Source: Chloroflexota bacterium
GTDB taxonomy: Bacteria; Chloroflexota; Dehalococcoidia; JACQUA01
Length of the DNA: 64,000 nucleotides
Direction: 5' to 3'
Assembly: GCA_016210565.1 (NCBI GenBank)
Contig: JACQUA010000246.1
Coordinates: forward strand, 1 to 64,000
In this document: positions 16,749 through 26,250 of the stretch, one piece after another
How the letters are laid out: the number at the start of each line of letters is the position of its first letter
Numbering within the stretch: position 1 is the first letter of the stretch
Made by a program: the position numbers and the translations under genes
The notes under the pieces: generated by a model
Databases searched by the model: none
Seen by the model: the letters and a program-made list of their open reading frames with translations, nothing else
What the model was told of the DNA's origin: nothing

Positions 16749-17924
16749 ATGAAAGCAGTCATGTTGTCATTCATGGCAATTATCCTGGCGCTGGGGTTAG
16801 TATTGCCGGCTTGTTCGCCTCTGCCTGCCTCAACTCCCGCGGCAACCGCTCCTCCCGAGAAGCCTGTCCCTGCGCCTGGGGCTGCCTGGGAGCAGACCTG
16901 GGCAAATACCCTGGCCGCAGCCAGGAAAGAAGCAGTAGTAAGTATCTATTGCACTGGCTGGGGGCCGCAAACCCAGCGGGCTTTGACCGAGGCTTTCAAG
17001 AACAAATTCGGGGTTGACCTGGAATTTATCCTTTTTGGCCGGGGAGTGGAGCTGGTAGCACGCGTGCAGACGGAAAAGTCCGCCCGGCTAAACATTGTAG
17101 ACGTTATCGGTACCGGCTCGGGTACCTTGCTGCCGGTCATGAAGCCTCAGGGCCTGCTTGGAGACATAGGGGCCCTCCTCATCCTGCCGGAGGCGACAGA
17201 TCCCGGGGCGTGGGGTGGAAGATTGCCCTTTATCGACAAGGACAGGACCGCCATAGGCATGGTGGCCAACACGCAGCGCTACATGATTTACAATACCGAT
17301 CTGGTGAAGAAGGGGGAAGTCACCTCATACAAGGACGCCCTGAAACCGCAGTACAAGGGCAAGATCGTGCTGAATGATCCTACCATCTCCGGCGGCGGGA
17401 ATGTCCTGTTTTCGTTCCTTTCCCTTGACGCCTGGAATCCGGAGGAAGCCCAGGACTTTTTGCGCCAGTTGATCAAGCAACAGGAGGCAGTTATCACGAG
17501 GGATGCCTGGCTGATGGTGGAAACGGTGGCTCGGGGCAAATACGCCATTGCCCTGGGCCCGGATGCTGCGGTGGTGAGGGAGTTTCTCAAGGCTGGAGCG
17601 CCTATCGAAGTGGCCTTTCTCAAGGAGGGCACGGGTGTGGCAGCAACTAACGGCACCATGGGCGTGCCGGCCAATATCGCCAATCCCAATGCCGCCCGGG
17701 TTTTCGTCAACTGGCTACTGACCAGAGAGGGACAAACCGTGTTCAGCCGGGCCCAGGGTCTTCCCAGTGGGCGCACCGACGTTCCGGCAGAGGGCATAGT
17801 GCCTCAATTCCTGCCCCAACCGGGAGAAAAGCTCTATTTCGATGAAAATGAAGAAATGGTGCTCATCCGGGGCGCCAAGATGACCGGCATGTTGACGGAA
17901 GTGATTCGCCAGGCCGGAAGATGA
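16749..17924 (+). CDS. Extracellular solute-binding lipoprotein, Fe3+/AfuA-type, second copy
   Basis: 391 aa from ATG 16749 with GGAGG just upstream. An upstream frame adds 89 residues of translated repeat and is rejected. Lipobox LGLVLPAC (Cys22), then a Pro-rich tether. The body matches the protein at 13478-14641 in plan: WANTLAAARKEAVVSIYCTG, TSYKDALKPQYKGKIVLNDP, FVNWLLTREGQTVFS. The sequence is clearly diverged, so the pair is an old duplication or they have different ligands. It lies just past UbiD, on the same strand. No transport permease is seen nearby. Confidence 0.88.
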   Translation: MKAVMLSFMAIILALGLVLPACSPLPASTPAATAPPEKPVPAPGAAWEQTWANTLAAARKEAVVSIYCTGWGPQTQRALTEAFKNKFGVDLEFILFGRGVELVARVQTEKSARLNIVDVIGTGSGTLLPVMKPQGLLGDIGALLILPEATDPGAWGGRLPFIDKDRTAIGMVANTQRYMIYNTDLVKKGEVTSYKDALKPQYKGKIVLNDPTISGGGNVLFSFLSLDAWNPEEAQDFLRQLIKQQEAVITRDAWLMVETVARGKYAIALGPDAAVVREFLKAGAPIEVAFLKEGTGVAATNGTMGVPANIANPNAARVFVNWLLTREGQTVFSRAQGLPSGRTDVPAEGIVPQFLPQPGEKLYFDENEEMVLIRGAKMTGMLTEVIRQAGR

Positions 17925-18205
17925 AAATGTCATTCTGAGCGAAGACGAGTCCCGGTAGTATCGGGACGAGTCGCAGTCGAAGAATCTTTCGGGCGGGGGA
18001 GCAAAGACCCTTCGCCTCCCGCTTCGCTTCGCTCAGGGCTCCGGCTCTCCGAAACGGAGCATGCTCCGTTTCGAGAGTCCCGACGTGTCGGGACAGGGTG
18101 ACAGTTTTCAAACCAGGCCGGCGACTTTCAGAAGCTCGCCGCTACAATCCTTCAGGCATTGCCAGAGGTTCATCTCTCACAGGCACGGTGGCCTGTGTGG
18201 TACCG
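17925..18205. repeat. Dispersed palindromic repeats before the radical SAM gene
   Basis: Includes gtcattctgagcgaagacga and its inverted partner near 18090, a gaaacggagcatgctccgtttc palindrome (18051-18072), and the unit ctcacaggcacggtggcctg near 18175. No gene is seen. Confidence 0.6.
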
Positions 18206-18221
18206 GGGAGGAAAAAATTCA

Positions 18222-19487
18222 ATGACCATAGAAACCCTGTGCAAAATCTATCCGGGTGTGCCGGTGAACATCCTCATCAAGCAGGACGCGCTCCGGTTGG
18301 GGGTGCGTTTCAGCCAGGCGGCCCGGGACGCGGCCAGGAACGTGGACACGCAGTTCAAGGGCTACCACATTTTTTCCCAGGACCAGGGCGAGGCCACCAA
18401 ACACGAGGAAAAGATACCCGATACCATCTTCCTGAGGAGCGACGATTCCCCCTGGCAAACCCGGGTGAACCAGGGCTCGCCCTACTTCATCGATTACAAA
18501 GACGGGAAATTCGCATTTTGCGATGAGACGGGAGCCGTGGCGGAGGTCTACTTTGAACCCGCGCCGGCGTGGCTGCACTATGTCTTCGAGGATGGCGTGC
18601 CCATGCAGGCGGTCGTCCGGCAGGTGGGGAAGGATAAGACCCTGGCGCACATCGATTACTTCTGCGAGTACTGGTTGACGAAGGAGCAGTGCCTTTTCTG
18701 TGACATAGGCCCCCATCTGCGTTCCAAGAAGCAAGAGGGTACGCCGGCCCCCCGCCGGCACAGCCCGGAAAGGCTGGCCACGGCCCACGCCATGGCCCTG
18801 AAGGAACCGGGCTACCGCCATTTTGACATCAGTTCCGGCTCGGTCCTCAGGGAGAGGGACGGGAAGGGCGAGACCGAGTGGTTTTGCCAGTATTTCTATG
18901 CCATCAAGGAAGCGCTGCACGGGCTTAGGTGGCCCAGCATGTTTCAGATAGTCGCCAAGCCCAGGGACGAGATCAAGATGCTCTATGACGCCGGCCTGAC
19001 CTCGGTGTGCATGAACATGGAAGTATGGGATGAGAGGCTGTTCAACATCATCTGTCCGGGCAAGGCAAGGACCATAGTCTGGAAGGAATGGGTCAGGCGG
19101 CTATTTGACGCCGTGGATGTCTTCGGGAAGGGCGGGGTGTTGACAAACTTCGTCAACGGGGTGGAACTCGCCCGGCCGTGGGGGTTCCAGGACGCGCGGG
19201 AAGCCGTGAAGTCCACCCTGGGCGGATTCGACTACCTCATGGCCCACGGCGTTTTGCCGCGGACGAGCGTCTGGACCGTCGAGCCGAACTCCGCGCTGGG
19301 CGGGCAGCCGCCGGCGCCGCTGGATTATTACATCGAGGTGGAACGCGGCTACCTGGAGCTTCGCGAGAAATACGGCTTTCCCTTCCCCCTGCAACCCTAC
19401 TGTCACGGCTGCACCACCATCAACTGCTCGGCGGACTGGGACTACTACTTTGGCAAAGACCTGCCCAACCCGCGGCTTATCGGTTAG
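18222..19487 (+). CDS. Radical SAM protein with unusual CX8CX2C motif
   Basis: 421 aa from ATG 18222, preceded by GGGAGG. Cysteines 148, 157 and 160 (CEYWLTKEQCLFCDIG) give CX8CX2C, not the usual CX3CX2C, and lie unusually far into the protein after a 145-residue N-terminal domain. A barrel-like core follows (FDISSGSVLRERDGKGETEW, GLTSVCMNMEVWDERLFN, GGVLTNFVNGVE). The end has YCHGCTTINCSADW, three more cysteines that could bind an extra cluster or zinc. It lies downstream of the SBP-UbiD-SBP genes, probably expressed with them. I recognise the superfamily, not the reaction. Confidence 0.75.
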   Translation: MTIETLCKIYPGVPVNILIKQDALRLGVRFSQAARDAARNVDTQFKGYHIFSQDQGEATKHEEKIPDTIFLRSDDSPWQTRVNQGSPYFIDYKDGKFAFCDETGAVAEVYFEPAPAWLHYVFEDGVPMQAVVRQVGKDKTLAHIDYFCEYWLTKEQCLFCDIGPHLRSKKQEGTPAPRRHSPERLATAHAMALKEPGYRHFDISSGSVLRERDGKGETEWFCQYFYAIKEALHGLRWPSMFQIVAKPRDEIKMLYDAGLTSVCMNMEVWDERLFNIICPGKARTIVWKEWVRRLFDAVDVFGKGGVLTNFVNGVELARPWGFQDAREAVKSTLGGFDYLMAHGVLPRTSVWTVEPNSALGGQPPAPLDYYIEVERGYLELREKYGFPFPLQPYCHGCTTINCSADWDYYFGKDLPNPRLIG

Positions 19488-20365
19488 AAGATTCCACGCT
19501 CCAAACCACAAGGCTGAAGCCATGGGCTACGTCCCGCCCAAGGCGCGGGGCGGGGAATCTTCGGTGTTGAATAGCCGGCGCCTGGCCACGCAGACCCGCG
19601 TGACGATGTTTCTCGTAGCCGAACCCTTCATGGGTGCGTGTTTGCGCCCCGATGCATCCTCATCGTGTTCCACGTCTTTGCTGGAAAGAGAACAAAGCCG
19701 CTTCTGCGGAATGGCGGTTGCGGAAGGTTGTCACCCTGAGCCGAAGCCCTGAGCGAAGGGAAGGGGCAGTCGAAGGGTCTTTCCTCCCCGGCGCCAGGCA
19801 AGGGAAAGAACCTGTCCTGAGCAGAGCGAAGGATTCTTCGACTCCGACTGGTCCCGATAGCATCGGGACTCGTCTCCGCTCAGAGTTTGTGAATTTATTG
19901 AAAGCCCAGATACAAAACTAATTGTTTGCCAGATAGGGCCTGACCAATTTCTTCACAAGCTCTCAGAATGACATCATCCGATTGTGTCTCTCCATATTTC
20001 GCATGTCCCACATCTCAACAGACGGTCTGTGTCCATCGCTCGAGATGTGGGTAAAGATGAGGATGCATCGCGGCGGCGACGGGCGGCCTGATCACTGCGG
20101 CTATTTCCAGAATTAAGTACTAGTACAACTTAGTTCGGACTATTGACCGGGGGCGCGCCGTGTGATACCATTAGGGCCGTTTCCTGGTTAATGTGCCTGT
20201 AGATCATGTCTCTGTCGTCTGGAATATCACTGGTGCGGGCAGGACAAACCTGCTTTCTCTATCCGGTCAAGGAGGCCCTGTATGGTTTGAACTGGTCTCG
20301 GAACAGGACTGGCGCCGGCAATCTCCCGGCGCATCATATTCGGCGTATTCTGGAAAGGAGGATTC
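19488..20365. other. 878-bp gap: repeats, a palindrome and a promoter
   Basis: Bases 19600-19700 hold a gatgcatcctcatcg repeat and 19725-19890 the tcgaagggtc family. 20003-20049 is a tcccacatctc/gagatgtggg palindrome followed by taaagatgaggatgca. The promoter at 20143-20171 precedes a leader of about 190 bases that contains a small gcaggacaaacctgc hairpin. No gene is seen. Confidence 0.6.
20143..20171 (+). promoter_or_regulatory. Promoter of the PKD-domain propeller gene
   Basis: TTGACC (20143-20148) and TACCAT (20166-20171) are separated by 17 bp, with TGA preceding the -10 box. Confidence 0.5.
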
Positions 20366-22981
20366 ATGCTGACTAAGAAAACGATTCTTCAAAAGACGGG
20401 CCTCATAGCCCTCGCGTTGCTTATCGCCGCCGCCGGAATCCTGACGGCAACCCGGTTGAGCAAAACGCAACTGGTGACCCGGACCTGGACGGTAAACAAT
20501 GATTTCAATCAGGGTGTGTTGCAGGGCGTGGAATACACTACGGTCGCCGACCAGCTACAGTTGAGCAAAGGCACCAGCACCTTCCCCATTATGTGGGTGG
20601 CGAATGCCGGGGAGGATACAGTCTCCAAGATTGACACCAATACGGGAAGGGAGTTGGCGCGCTACCGCACCTGGTTCAACGTGGGCACCCACGACGCCTG
20701 GACGGGGCCGGCCCCATCCCGGACGGCGGTGGACTCCGACGGCAACGTGTACGTGCTCAACCGCGTCTTCCCTAATCTCACTAGCACTCAGAACAAGGCC
20801 CCATTGCTCATGAAGATACTGGCCACCGGGGGCATCGACCGCAACGGCAATGGGCAGATTGACACTTCGGTTGACTCGGACAACAATGGCGTCATTTCCG
20901 GCACTGAGATGAAGGGGCTGACCGACACCAACGGGAACGGCATTGTCGATGCTGCCGATCTCCAGGATGAGAGAATAGTCTGGGTAGCGCAGGTGGGCGA
21001 CCCCGCGTCGAGGGGGATGATCGGGCGTTCCCTGGCCATGGGCATCGACGGCAACGTCTGGGTGGGGACCTGGGGTGACAGGAAATACTACAAGGTCAGT
21101 TCCGCCAACGGGGCCCTGCTGGCCGGCCCGTACAGTATCCCATTCCCCGTTAATGGGCCCTATGGGAGCGCCATGGACAGCAACGGCATCCTGTGGAGCG
21201 CTTCCATTAGCGACCGGCTGGGCAAGCTGGACCCGGCTACCGGGAATGCATGGATATTCCAGCACGCTGGCAACCACTATGGCATAACTGTCGGCGGTGG
21301 TCAAGTCTATCTTTCCAGCTACGGCGGCGGCCGCACCTACGTTCAGTTTGACCCGGCTACCAGTACTTTCAGCTATCCCGCCTGGAGCAAGGGGGTTGGG
21401 GTAAACACATTCAGTGTGGGTATAGACCAGAACGGCGACATTTTCGTGACCGAGCTGAACGGAGCAGTGCGGAAGTTCAAGCCGGATGGGACCCAGATAT
21501 GGGCGGCGCTGCCGCAACAGAATACGGACTCGCGGGGCGCGATCATAGACAGCAACGGCGATGTCTGGGTCAACCACCTCGGCACTAACAGGATTTCCAA
21601 GTTCAGGGGGACCGATGGCGCACCCCTGGGGCATTTCCCCATCGGCTATCGTCCCTATACCTATAGCGATGCCACCGGTCTGACCGCCCTCAGCACTACG
21701 ACTCCCACCGGCTACTGGACGGTCATCCAGGACGGCGGCGGCGCCAATACCACCTGGGGCAAGGTCAGTTGGCAGGGAGCCATCCCCAATAACACCTCCC
21801 TGGAGATGAAGGTCCGCGCCGCCAACACGATACCCGATCTGGAATTCCAGACTTATCAGATCGTATCGAACGGCATCCAGTTCAGCGCCACCGGCCAGTA
21901 CATTCAAATCCAGGTGAAGTTCAGCGCCAACCAGGCCGGTACCTCACCAATCCTGTACGATCTGACAGTGGAGTCGCTCGTTACCAACCAGCCTCCGACG
22001 GCCAATGCCGGCGGGCCGTACAACGTTCCCGAAGGCGGCTCGGTAGTCCTCAACGGCTCCGGCAGCGACCCGGACGGAGATCCGCTGGTTTACTCCTGGG
22101 ACCTTGACAACAACGGCGTCTTCGAGACCCTGGGGCAGAATCCCACCTTCTCGGCGGCGGGGCGCGACGGCCCCGGCAGCCAGATCGTGGTGCTCAAAGT
22201 AAGCGATAACAAGGGCGCCTCGGCCACTTCGAGCGCCACGGTCAACATCCAGAACGTGGCGCCGGTGATCACCGGGCTAACGGCGCCGCTCCTGGTCGTT
22301 CTCGGCAGTCCGTTGAACCTCAACGGCACGTTTACCGATGCCGGTATCCCCGATACCCACACCGCCTCGGCGAACTGGGGCGATACCACTTCATCCGCCG
22401 CGACTGTAACCGAAGCCGGCGGGTCGGGTTCGTTCACGGCGCAGCACACCTATGCCGCCGCCCAGTTCTACACGATAGCCGTGACCGTGACGGACGACGA
22501 CGGGGGTACCGCAGTCCAGACGATTCAAGTCGCGGTGACGGCAACGGGCAAGATGACCGGCGGCGGCAGGGTCGAATCCGGCGCGGCGCCGCCACCGGCG
22601 GCAAAAGGCAAGCCCCAGGCCGTTCATACCACCCACGGCTTCGAGCTCGTTCTGAACGCCGACCTTTCGCGGAGCGGTAACCTCCAGTATAACGACCACC
22701 GGAACGGCGATAATTTCCATGCCACGAGCGTCACCTCGCTTGTCCTGGTGAACGACCCGGCGCTCAACCCCGGAAACCCGGCGGCCATGTTTGACACGGC
22801 CTACGTCAAGGGGGTTGGCCGGCTGAACGGCGTGGATGGGGTGCCGTTCGCAGCGGTGATCACCGATAACGGAGAGCCAGGGAGAACGGACAAATTCACC
22901 ATCAGCTTCCCCGGCGGCCAGAGCCCCGGCATTTCCGGCGTGCTATCCCAGGGAAACCACCAGGCCCACCCGCTACCCTAG
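20366..22981 (+). CDS. Secreted beta-propeller protein with calcium loops and PKD domains
   Basis: 871 aa from ATG 20366 with AAGGAGGA upstream. A hydrophobic segment at residues 13-29 serves as signal or anchor. Residues about 75-430 form NHL/YVTN-like propeller blades (FPIMWVANAGEDTVSKIDTN, MGIDGNVWVGTWGDRKYYKV). Between blades lie Asp-rich EF-hand-like loops (DRNGNGQID, DSDNNGV, DTNGNGIVDAADL). Two PKD-type Ig folds follow (PPTANAGGPYNVPEGGSVVL at about 545-630; a second to about 725). The last 140 residues (KMTGGGRVESG to DKFTISFPGG) resemble a domain often placed after such repeats. It probably lies on the cell surface; no catalytic site is seen. The role is unknown. Confidence 0.82.
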   Translation: MLTKKTILQKTGLIALALLIAAAGILTATRLSKTQLVTRTWTVNNDFNQGVLQGVEYTTVADQLQLSKGTSTFPIMWVANAGEDTVSKIDTNTGRELARYRTWFNVGTHDAWTGPAPSRTAVDSDGNVYVLNRVFPNLTSTQNKAPLLMKILATGGIDRNGNGQIDTSVDSDNNGVISGTEMKGLTDTNGNGIVDAADLQDERIVWVAQVGDPASRGMIGRSLAMGIDGNVWVGTWGDRKYYKVSSANGALLAGPYSIPFPVNGPYGSAMDSNGILWSASISDRLGKLDPATGNAWIFQHAGNHYGITVGGGQVYLSSYGGGRTYVQFDPATSTFSYPAWSKGVGVNTFSVGIDQNGDIFVTELNGAVRKFKPDGTQIWAALPQQNTDSRGAIIDSNGDVWVNHLGTNRISKFRGTDGAPLGHFPIGYRPYTYSDATGLTALSTTTPTGYWTVIQDGGGANTTWGKVSWQGAIPNNTSLEMKVRAANTIPDLEFQTYQIVSNGIQFSATGQYIQIQVKFSANQAGTSPILYDLTVESLVTNQPPTANAGGPYNVPEGGSVVLNGSGSDPDGDPLVYSWDLDNNGVFETLGQNPTFSAAGRDGPGSQIVVLKVSDNKGASATSSATVNIQNVAPVITGLTAPLLVVLGSPLNLNGTFTDAGIPDTHTASANWGDTTSSAATVTEAGGSGSFTAQHTYAAAQFYTIAVTVTDDDGGTAVQTIQVAVTATGKMTGGGRVESGAAPPPAAKGKPQAVHTTHGFELVLNADLSRSGNLQYNDHRNGDNFHATSVTSLVLVNDPALNPGNPAAMFDTAYVKGVGRLNGVDGVPFAAVITDNGEPGRTDKFTISFPGGQSPGISGVLSQGNHQAHPLP

Positions 22982-23016
22982 CTGCCTGGTCGGATCCCCA
23001 CTGGCGTTACAACAGA

Positions 23017-23049
23017 CTGGCCGGAGAGGTTACCTCTCCGGCCAGTTTC
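23017..23049 (+). terminator. Rho-independent terminator
   Basis: The stem ctggccggagagg/cctctccggccag with a 3-base loop is followed by tttcgtcttt, 36 bases past the stop of the propeller gene. Confidence 0.75.
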
Positions 23050-23255
23050 GTCTTTGCGAGGAGCGAAGCGACGAAGCAATCCCCCAGTTGGCTGACCGGG
23101 CCGGGAGATAGCCTCGTCCCGAGGAAATCGGGACTCCCAATGACACTTTCTTAGCAAGAGTAGAACATTCCCCGCCCCGGCTGGCGTCAGTAGCCAGCTA
23201 TCTCCCGTGAGACGACTGGGGCCGGGCAGCCGCACTGAAAGCCGATAGCCGATAG

Positions 23256-24206
23256 CTACCGCAGGTCCAGCCGGGCGACGGTGTTGTCCCCCTGGTTGGC
23301 GACCCACAAGGTGGCGCCATCATAAGCCAGGGCCACGGGCCGCGATCCAACCGGGACCGCCACCGGAGGGTCTGTTGCCCTATTGAGATCCAGGCGCGCT
23401 ACGGCGCCTTCCCCGGTGTTGGCGACCCACAGAAAACCACTCCCAATGGCCAGGGCCCGCGGCTCACCGGGCAGAGGAAAATAAGCAAGGGCCACCCCGT
23501 TCGTGTCTAGCTGCGTCAGGGCGTCCATCTCCGGGTGAGCGAGCCAGATGGACTTCCCATCGTAGGCTATGGCGGCCGGGCCGGGTTCTTTTTCGGGGGA
23601 CGCGATCGGGGAGGGAGCGCCAAAAGCCCTCATTCCGGCGACCATGACCGCTTCCCGGTTGAACGCGGCCACAGAGCTGTCCCCCTGGCTCGCCACCCAC
23701 AACTGGGCGCCGACCACCGCCAGCGCCCCCGGATGCTTCCCCGCCACCGCCCTGGCCATGACTGCGCCATCGGCGGATAGCTTCACCAGGGACCCATCCC
23801 CGTGGTTCACGATCCAGAGCGCCCCTTCCCAGTAAGTGACGGCCGCCGGTCCGTCTCCGGCCCGGAAAGCCCCCACTGCCTGGCCGCCCAGGGTGAGTTT
23901 GGTCACCGTTCCATCGCCGGAGTTGGCTACCCAGACATAACCACCCCCGTAAGCAATCGCCGCCGGGCTCTTGCCCACCGGGTAGATGCCCAGGATTCCG
24001 CCGTCGCGGCGCAACCGCATGACTGTATTGTCATCCCGATTGGCCACCCAGACGCTTTCGCCGTCAAAGGCAAGGGCGGAAGGTCCCCTCCCCACCGGAA
24101 ACACGGCGACGGCGGGCGGGGGCGCCGGGGTGGGCCCGGCTTCTTTCCTGCACCCGATGGTCGCTGCCAGAAGGACCAGGGCCGCCGCAAGCAGCGGGCG
24201 CGTCAC
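23256..24206 (-). CDS. YVTN-type beta-propeller lipoprotein
   Basis: 316 aa if it starts at GTG 24206, which has ggagaa 8 bases upstream and gives a compact signal peptide ending in a lipobox-like ATIGC. A longer frame reaches 24344 but lacks a signal-like start. About seven blades of the form GPSALAFDGESVWVANRDDN, TVMRL follow, each of about 40 residues: a YncE-like propeller. It is presumably lipid-anchored outside the membrane. No active-site residues are recognised. It lies next to another propeller lipoprotein on the same strand, but with a gap of about 220 bases. Confidence 0.8.
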   Translation of the reverse strand: MTRPLLAAALVLLAATIGCRKEAGPTPAPPPAVAVFPVGRGPSALAFDGESVWVANRDDNTVMRLRRDGGILGIYPVGKSPAAIAYGGGYVWVANSGDGTVTKLTLGGQAVGAFRAGDGPAAVTYWEGALWIVNHGDGSLVKLSADGAVMARAVAGKHPGALAVVGAQLWVASQGDSSVAAFNREAVMVAGMRAFGAPSPIASPEKEPGPAAIAYDGKSIWLAHPEMDALTQLDTNGVALAYFPLPGEPRALAIGSGFLWVANTGEGAVARLDLNRATDPPVAVPVGSRPVALAYDGATLWVANQGDNTVARLDLR

Positions 24207-24428
24207 GAGCCGTTTCTCCGCCAGGGTTCGTCGCCCCCAGGCCTGAGACCGGCGGGCCAAGGATAAGCCGGCCGTCAACGGGAAGAGCAAACCACGGGAT
24301 CGACACAAGAGCCTCACAAGATACGGCACTGACAATCTCTTCATTTGAATCTGGTGTTCAACTCGTGAAATCGCGTGGTTCCATTCATGAGAACGTACCG
24401 CAGATTACGGCGGTTACGGGAGATCGAC

Positions 24429-25487
24429 CTACCTGGCCGGACTGCCCGGTGTTGGAGATGGCAGGCGTGGCCTCGGTAGAGGCAGCGATTCATTGGCGGT
24501 GTTTTCGGTGAGCCTGGTCTCCCCCGTGCCATCCCCGTTAATAATGTAGATTTCGGCGTTGCCACCTTGCTCCAAACGGAGGAAGACAATGCGCGAGCCG
24601 TCAGGCCACCAGGCAGGCTGAAAATCTTCCACTTCGTTTGCCGTCAGCCGCCGCAGACCAAAACCATCTGCGTTTACCATATAGATTTCCCCCCGGGGGC
24701 CATCCCTCGTGGTGGAAAAGACGATCCTGTCGCCGTCGGGCGACCATATCCCCGAGGTCTCCTCTTCGGGATGGTCGGTAAGCCGCGTCAAACCCGAGCC
24801 ATCGCTATTGATAACATACAGGTCAAGATTCCTGTCCCGTTCCGCAGTGAACAGAATTTTCCGGCCGTCGGGCGACCATTCCGGCAGAATGTTTACCGAG
24901 TTGCTGTTGGTCACATTGGTCAGACCGGAACCGTCGCTCCTGACCTTCCATATATCTGAAGTGCGCCCCAACGATTGGGCAAAGGCCAACCACGCGCCAT
25001 CGGGGGACCAGCGAGCGTGATTGATGCCTTCCTGGGGATTGCCGGTCAATTTTGTTACACCGGTCCCGTCTGACCTCATAGCAAACAGTTGCTGGTTTCC
25101 ATCCCTGGTAGAAATAAAGGCGATGCGAGACCCGTCGGGAGACCACCGGGGCGAGAGGTCCTCGCGAGGGTGGTTGCTCAGCCGGGTCTGTGACGAGCCG
25201 TCGGCGTTCATGACATAGATTTCCCAGTTGCCGTCGCGGTTGGAGCTGAAAACTATGCGATTGCCATCGGGCGACCAGTCGGGTTCGAGGTCCTGGGCCT
25301 GGTTATCCGTCAACTGTATGACGCCGGAACCGTCTGGATGCATGAGGTATATCTCGGGGTCCCCGTCCCGGTCGGAAATGAACAGCAGTTCCCTGGGCGT
25401 GCTGTCGCGGCAGGAGACCGCGGCAGCGATCATGGCCGCTCCCAGTAAAAGCCCAACGATGGAACCCAGGTGGTTCATTTTGCGCAC
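24429..25487 (-). CDS. TolB-like (PD40) beta-propeller lipoprotein
   Basis: 352 aa from GTG 25487; ATG 25478 is an alternative. Signal peptide with lipobox AAAVSC (Cys26). Seven repeats of the WSPDGNRIVFSSNRDGNWEI type follow, the PD40/TolB C-terminal propeller, and a short Pro-rich tail ends the protein. Unlike TolB it lacks the N-terminal domain, and no tol-pal genes are near. It probably binds partners at the cell envelope. Monocistronic; function not assignable. Confidence 0.85.
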   Translation of the reverse strand: MRKMNHLGSIVGLLLGAAMIAAAVSCRDSTPRELLFISDRDGDPEIYLMHPDGSGVIQLTDNQAQDLEPDWSPDGNRIVFSSNRDGNWEIYVMNADGSSQTRLSNHPREDLSPRWSPDGSRIAFISTRDGNQQLFAMRSDGTGVTKLTGNPQEGINHARWSPDGAWLAFAQSLGRTSDIWKVRSDGSGLTNVTNSNSVNILPEWSPDGRKILFTAERDRNLDLYVINSDGSGLTRLTDHPEEETSGIWSPDGDRIVFSTTRDGPRGEIYMVNADGFGLRRLTANEVEDFQPAWWPDGSRIVFLRLEQGGNAEIYIINGDGTGETRLTENTANESLPLPRPRLPSPTPGSPAR

Positions 25488-25843
25488 GATATCTCCGGTC
25501 CTTTGTTGCTATCAAGCTTCAACGAATTTGCCTCCGCAGGGAGAACGGTGGTAATCATACAGAACCCCGTCAGGGCTGTCAACGTGCTCTTTCTGCCTTC
25601 GGGTGATTATCGGGACCATCCCGAAGCATCGGGGTGAACCCCGGACTCTGAGACGGTGACGCATCGTATAGAAGGGCATTATTGGAGCACGAATCGGAGG
25701 CGTGCTATCCGTCGTTAGCAGACTAATCCGTCTTGTTCAAAATACAAGGCTCACAGGCACGGTGGCCTGTGGTACCGGCAAGGCAGCGGTGGGGCGGGGA
25801 ATCTCTGAATCTTGAATCTCGGAATCTTGAATCGTCCTATGGT
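25488..25843. repeat. Intergenic repeats including an 80-base dispersed unit
   Basis: Bases 25697-25773 (tgctatccgtcgttagcaga ... cctgtggtaccgg) repeat at 16480-16560 and, inverted, at 30773-30855. Short gaatcttgaatct units follow at 25800-25835. No gene is seen. Confidence 0.65.
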
Positions 25844-25872
25844 TTGACATACGTTCCGTTTGCTGGTACAAT
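25844..25872 (+). promoter_or_regulatory. Promoter of the rplU-rpmA-rpmE operon
   Basis: TTGACA (25844-25849) and TACAAT (25867-25872) are 17 bp apart, with TGG before the -10 box. This is the strongest promoter in the window. The leader would be only about 18 bases, leaving room for the GGAGG but not for an autoregulatory structure. Confidence 0.85.
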
Positions 25873-25896
25873 TTTGAATCCTGGAGGTATACGAAC

Positions 25897-26250
25897 ATTT
25901 ACGCGATAGTTGAAACCGGTAGCAAGCAGTACAAGGTTTCCCCGGGCCAGACCATCGAGGTGGAGAGCTTGCCCGTTGCCGAAGGGGACAAAGTAGAACT
26001 GGATAGAGTTCTCATGGTGTCCGATGGAGACAAGGTCGCCATCGGCAACCCGGTTGTCGCCGGGGCCAAAGTCCTGGCCACCTCCCTCGGCACTAATAAA
26101 GGGGAAAAGGTCATCATTTTCAGGTATAAGTCCAAGGTCCGCTCCCGCCGCAAGAAGGGCCATCGCCAGCTTCTGACTAAGCTGGCCATCGACCGGATCA
26201 CCACTTCCGGCGGGGAAGCCAAAGAGGAGATAAGTTCCCATGGCGCATAA
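25897..26250 (+). CDS. rplU: 50S ribosomal protein L21, apparent AUU start
   Basis: 117 aa. Binds 23S rRNA in the large subunit. The conserved N-terminus ([20 protein letters not shown]) is in frame only if translation begins at ATT 25897, which has GGAGG at 25883-25887, 9 bases upstream. The next in-frame candidate (GTG 25960) would delete the conserved start. The rest ([40 protein letters not shown]) is typical, and the C-terminus is slightly extended. The stop overlaps the rpmA start by 11 bases. First gene of an rplU-rpmA-rpmE operon. Confidence 0.93.
   Translation: MYAIVETGSKQYKVSPGQTIEVESLPVAEGDKVELDRVLMVSDGDKVAIGNPVVAGAKVLATSLGTNKGEKVIIFRYKSKVRSRRKKGHRQLLTKLAIDRITTSGGEAKEEISSHGA

Noticed and set aside
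20236-20258. Possible riboswitch in the leader of the 20366 gene
   Set aside because: Only a small gcagg/cctgc hairpin is visible; no conserved aptamer motif could be matched.
20555-21907. 450-codon minus-strand frame
   Set aside because: Shadow of the PKD-domain propeller gene; no recognisable motif.
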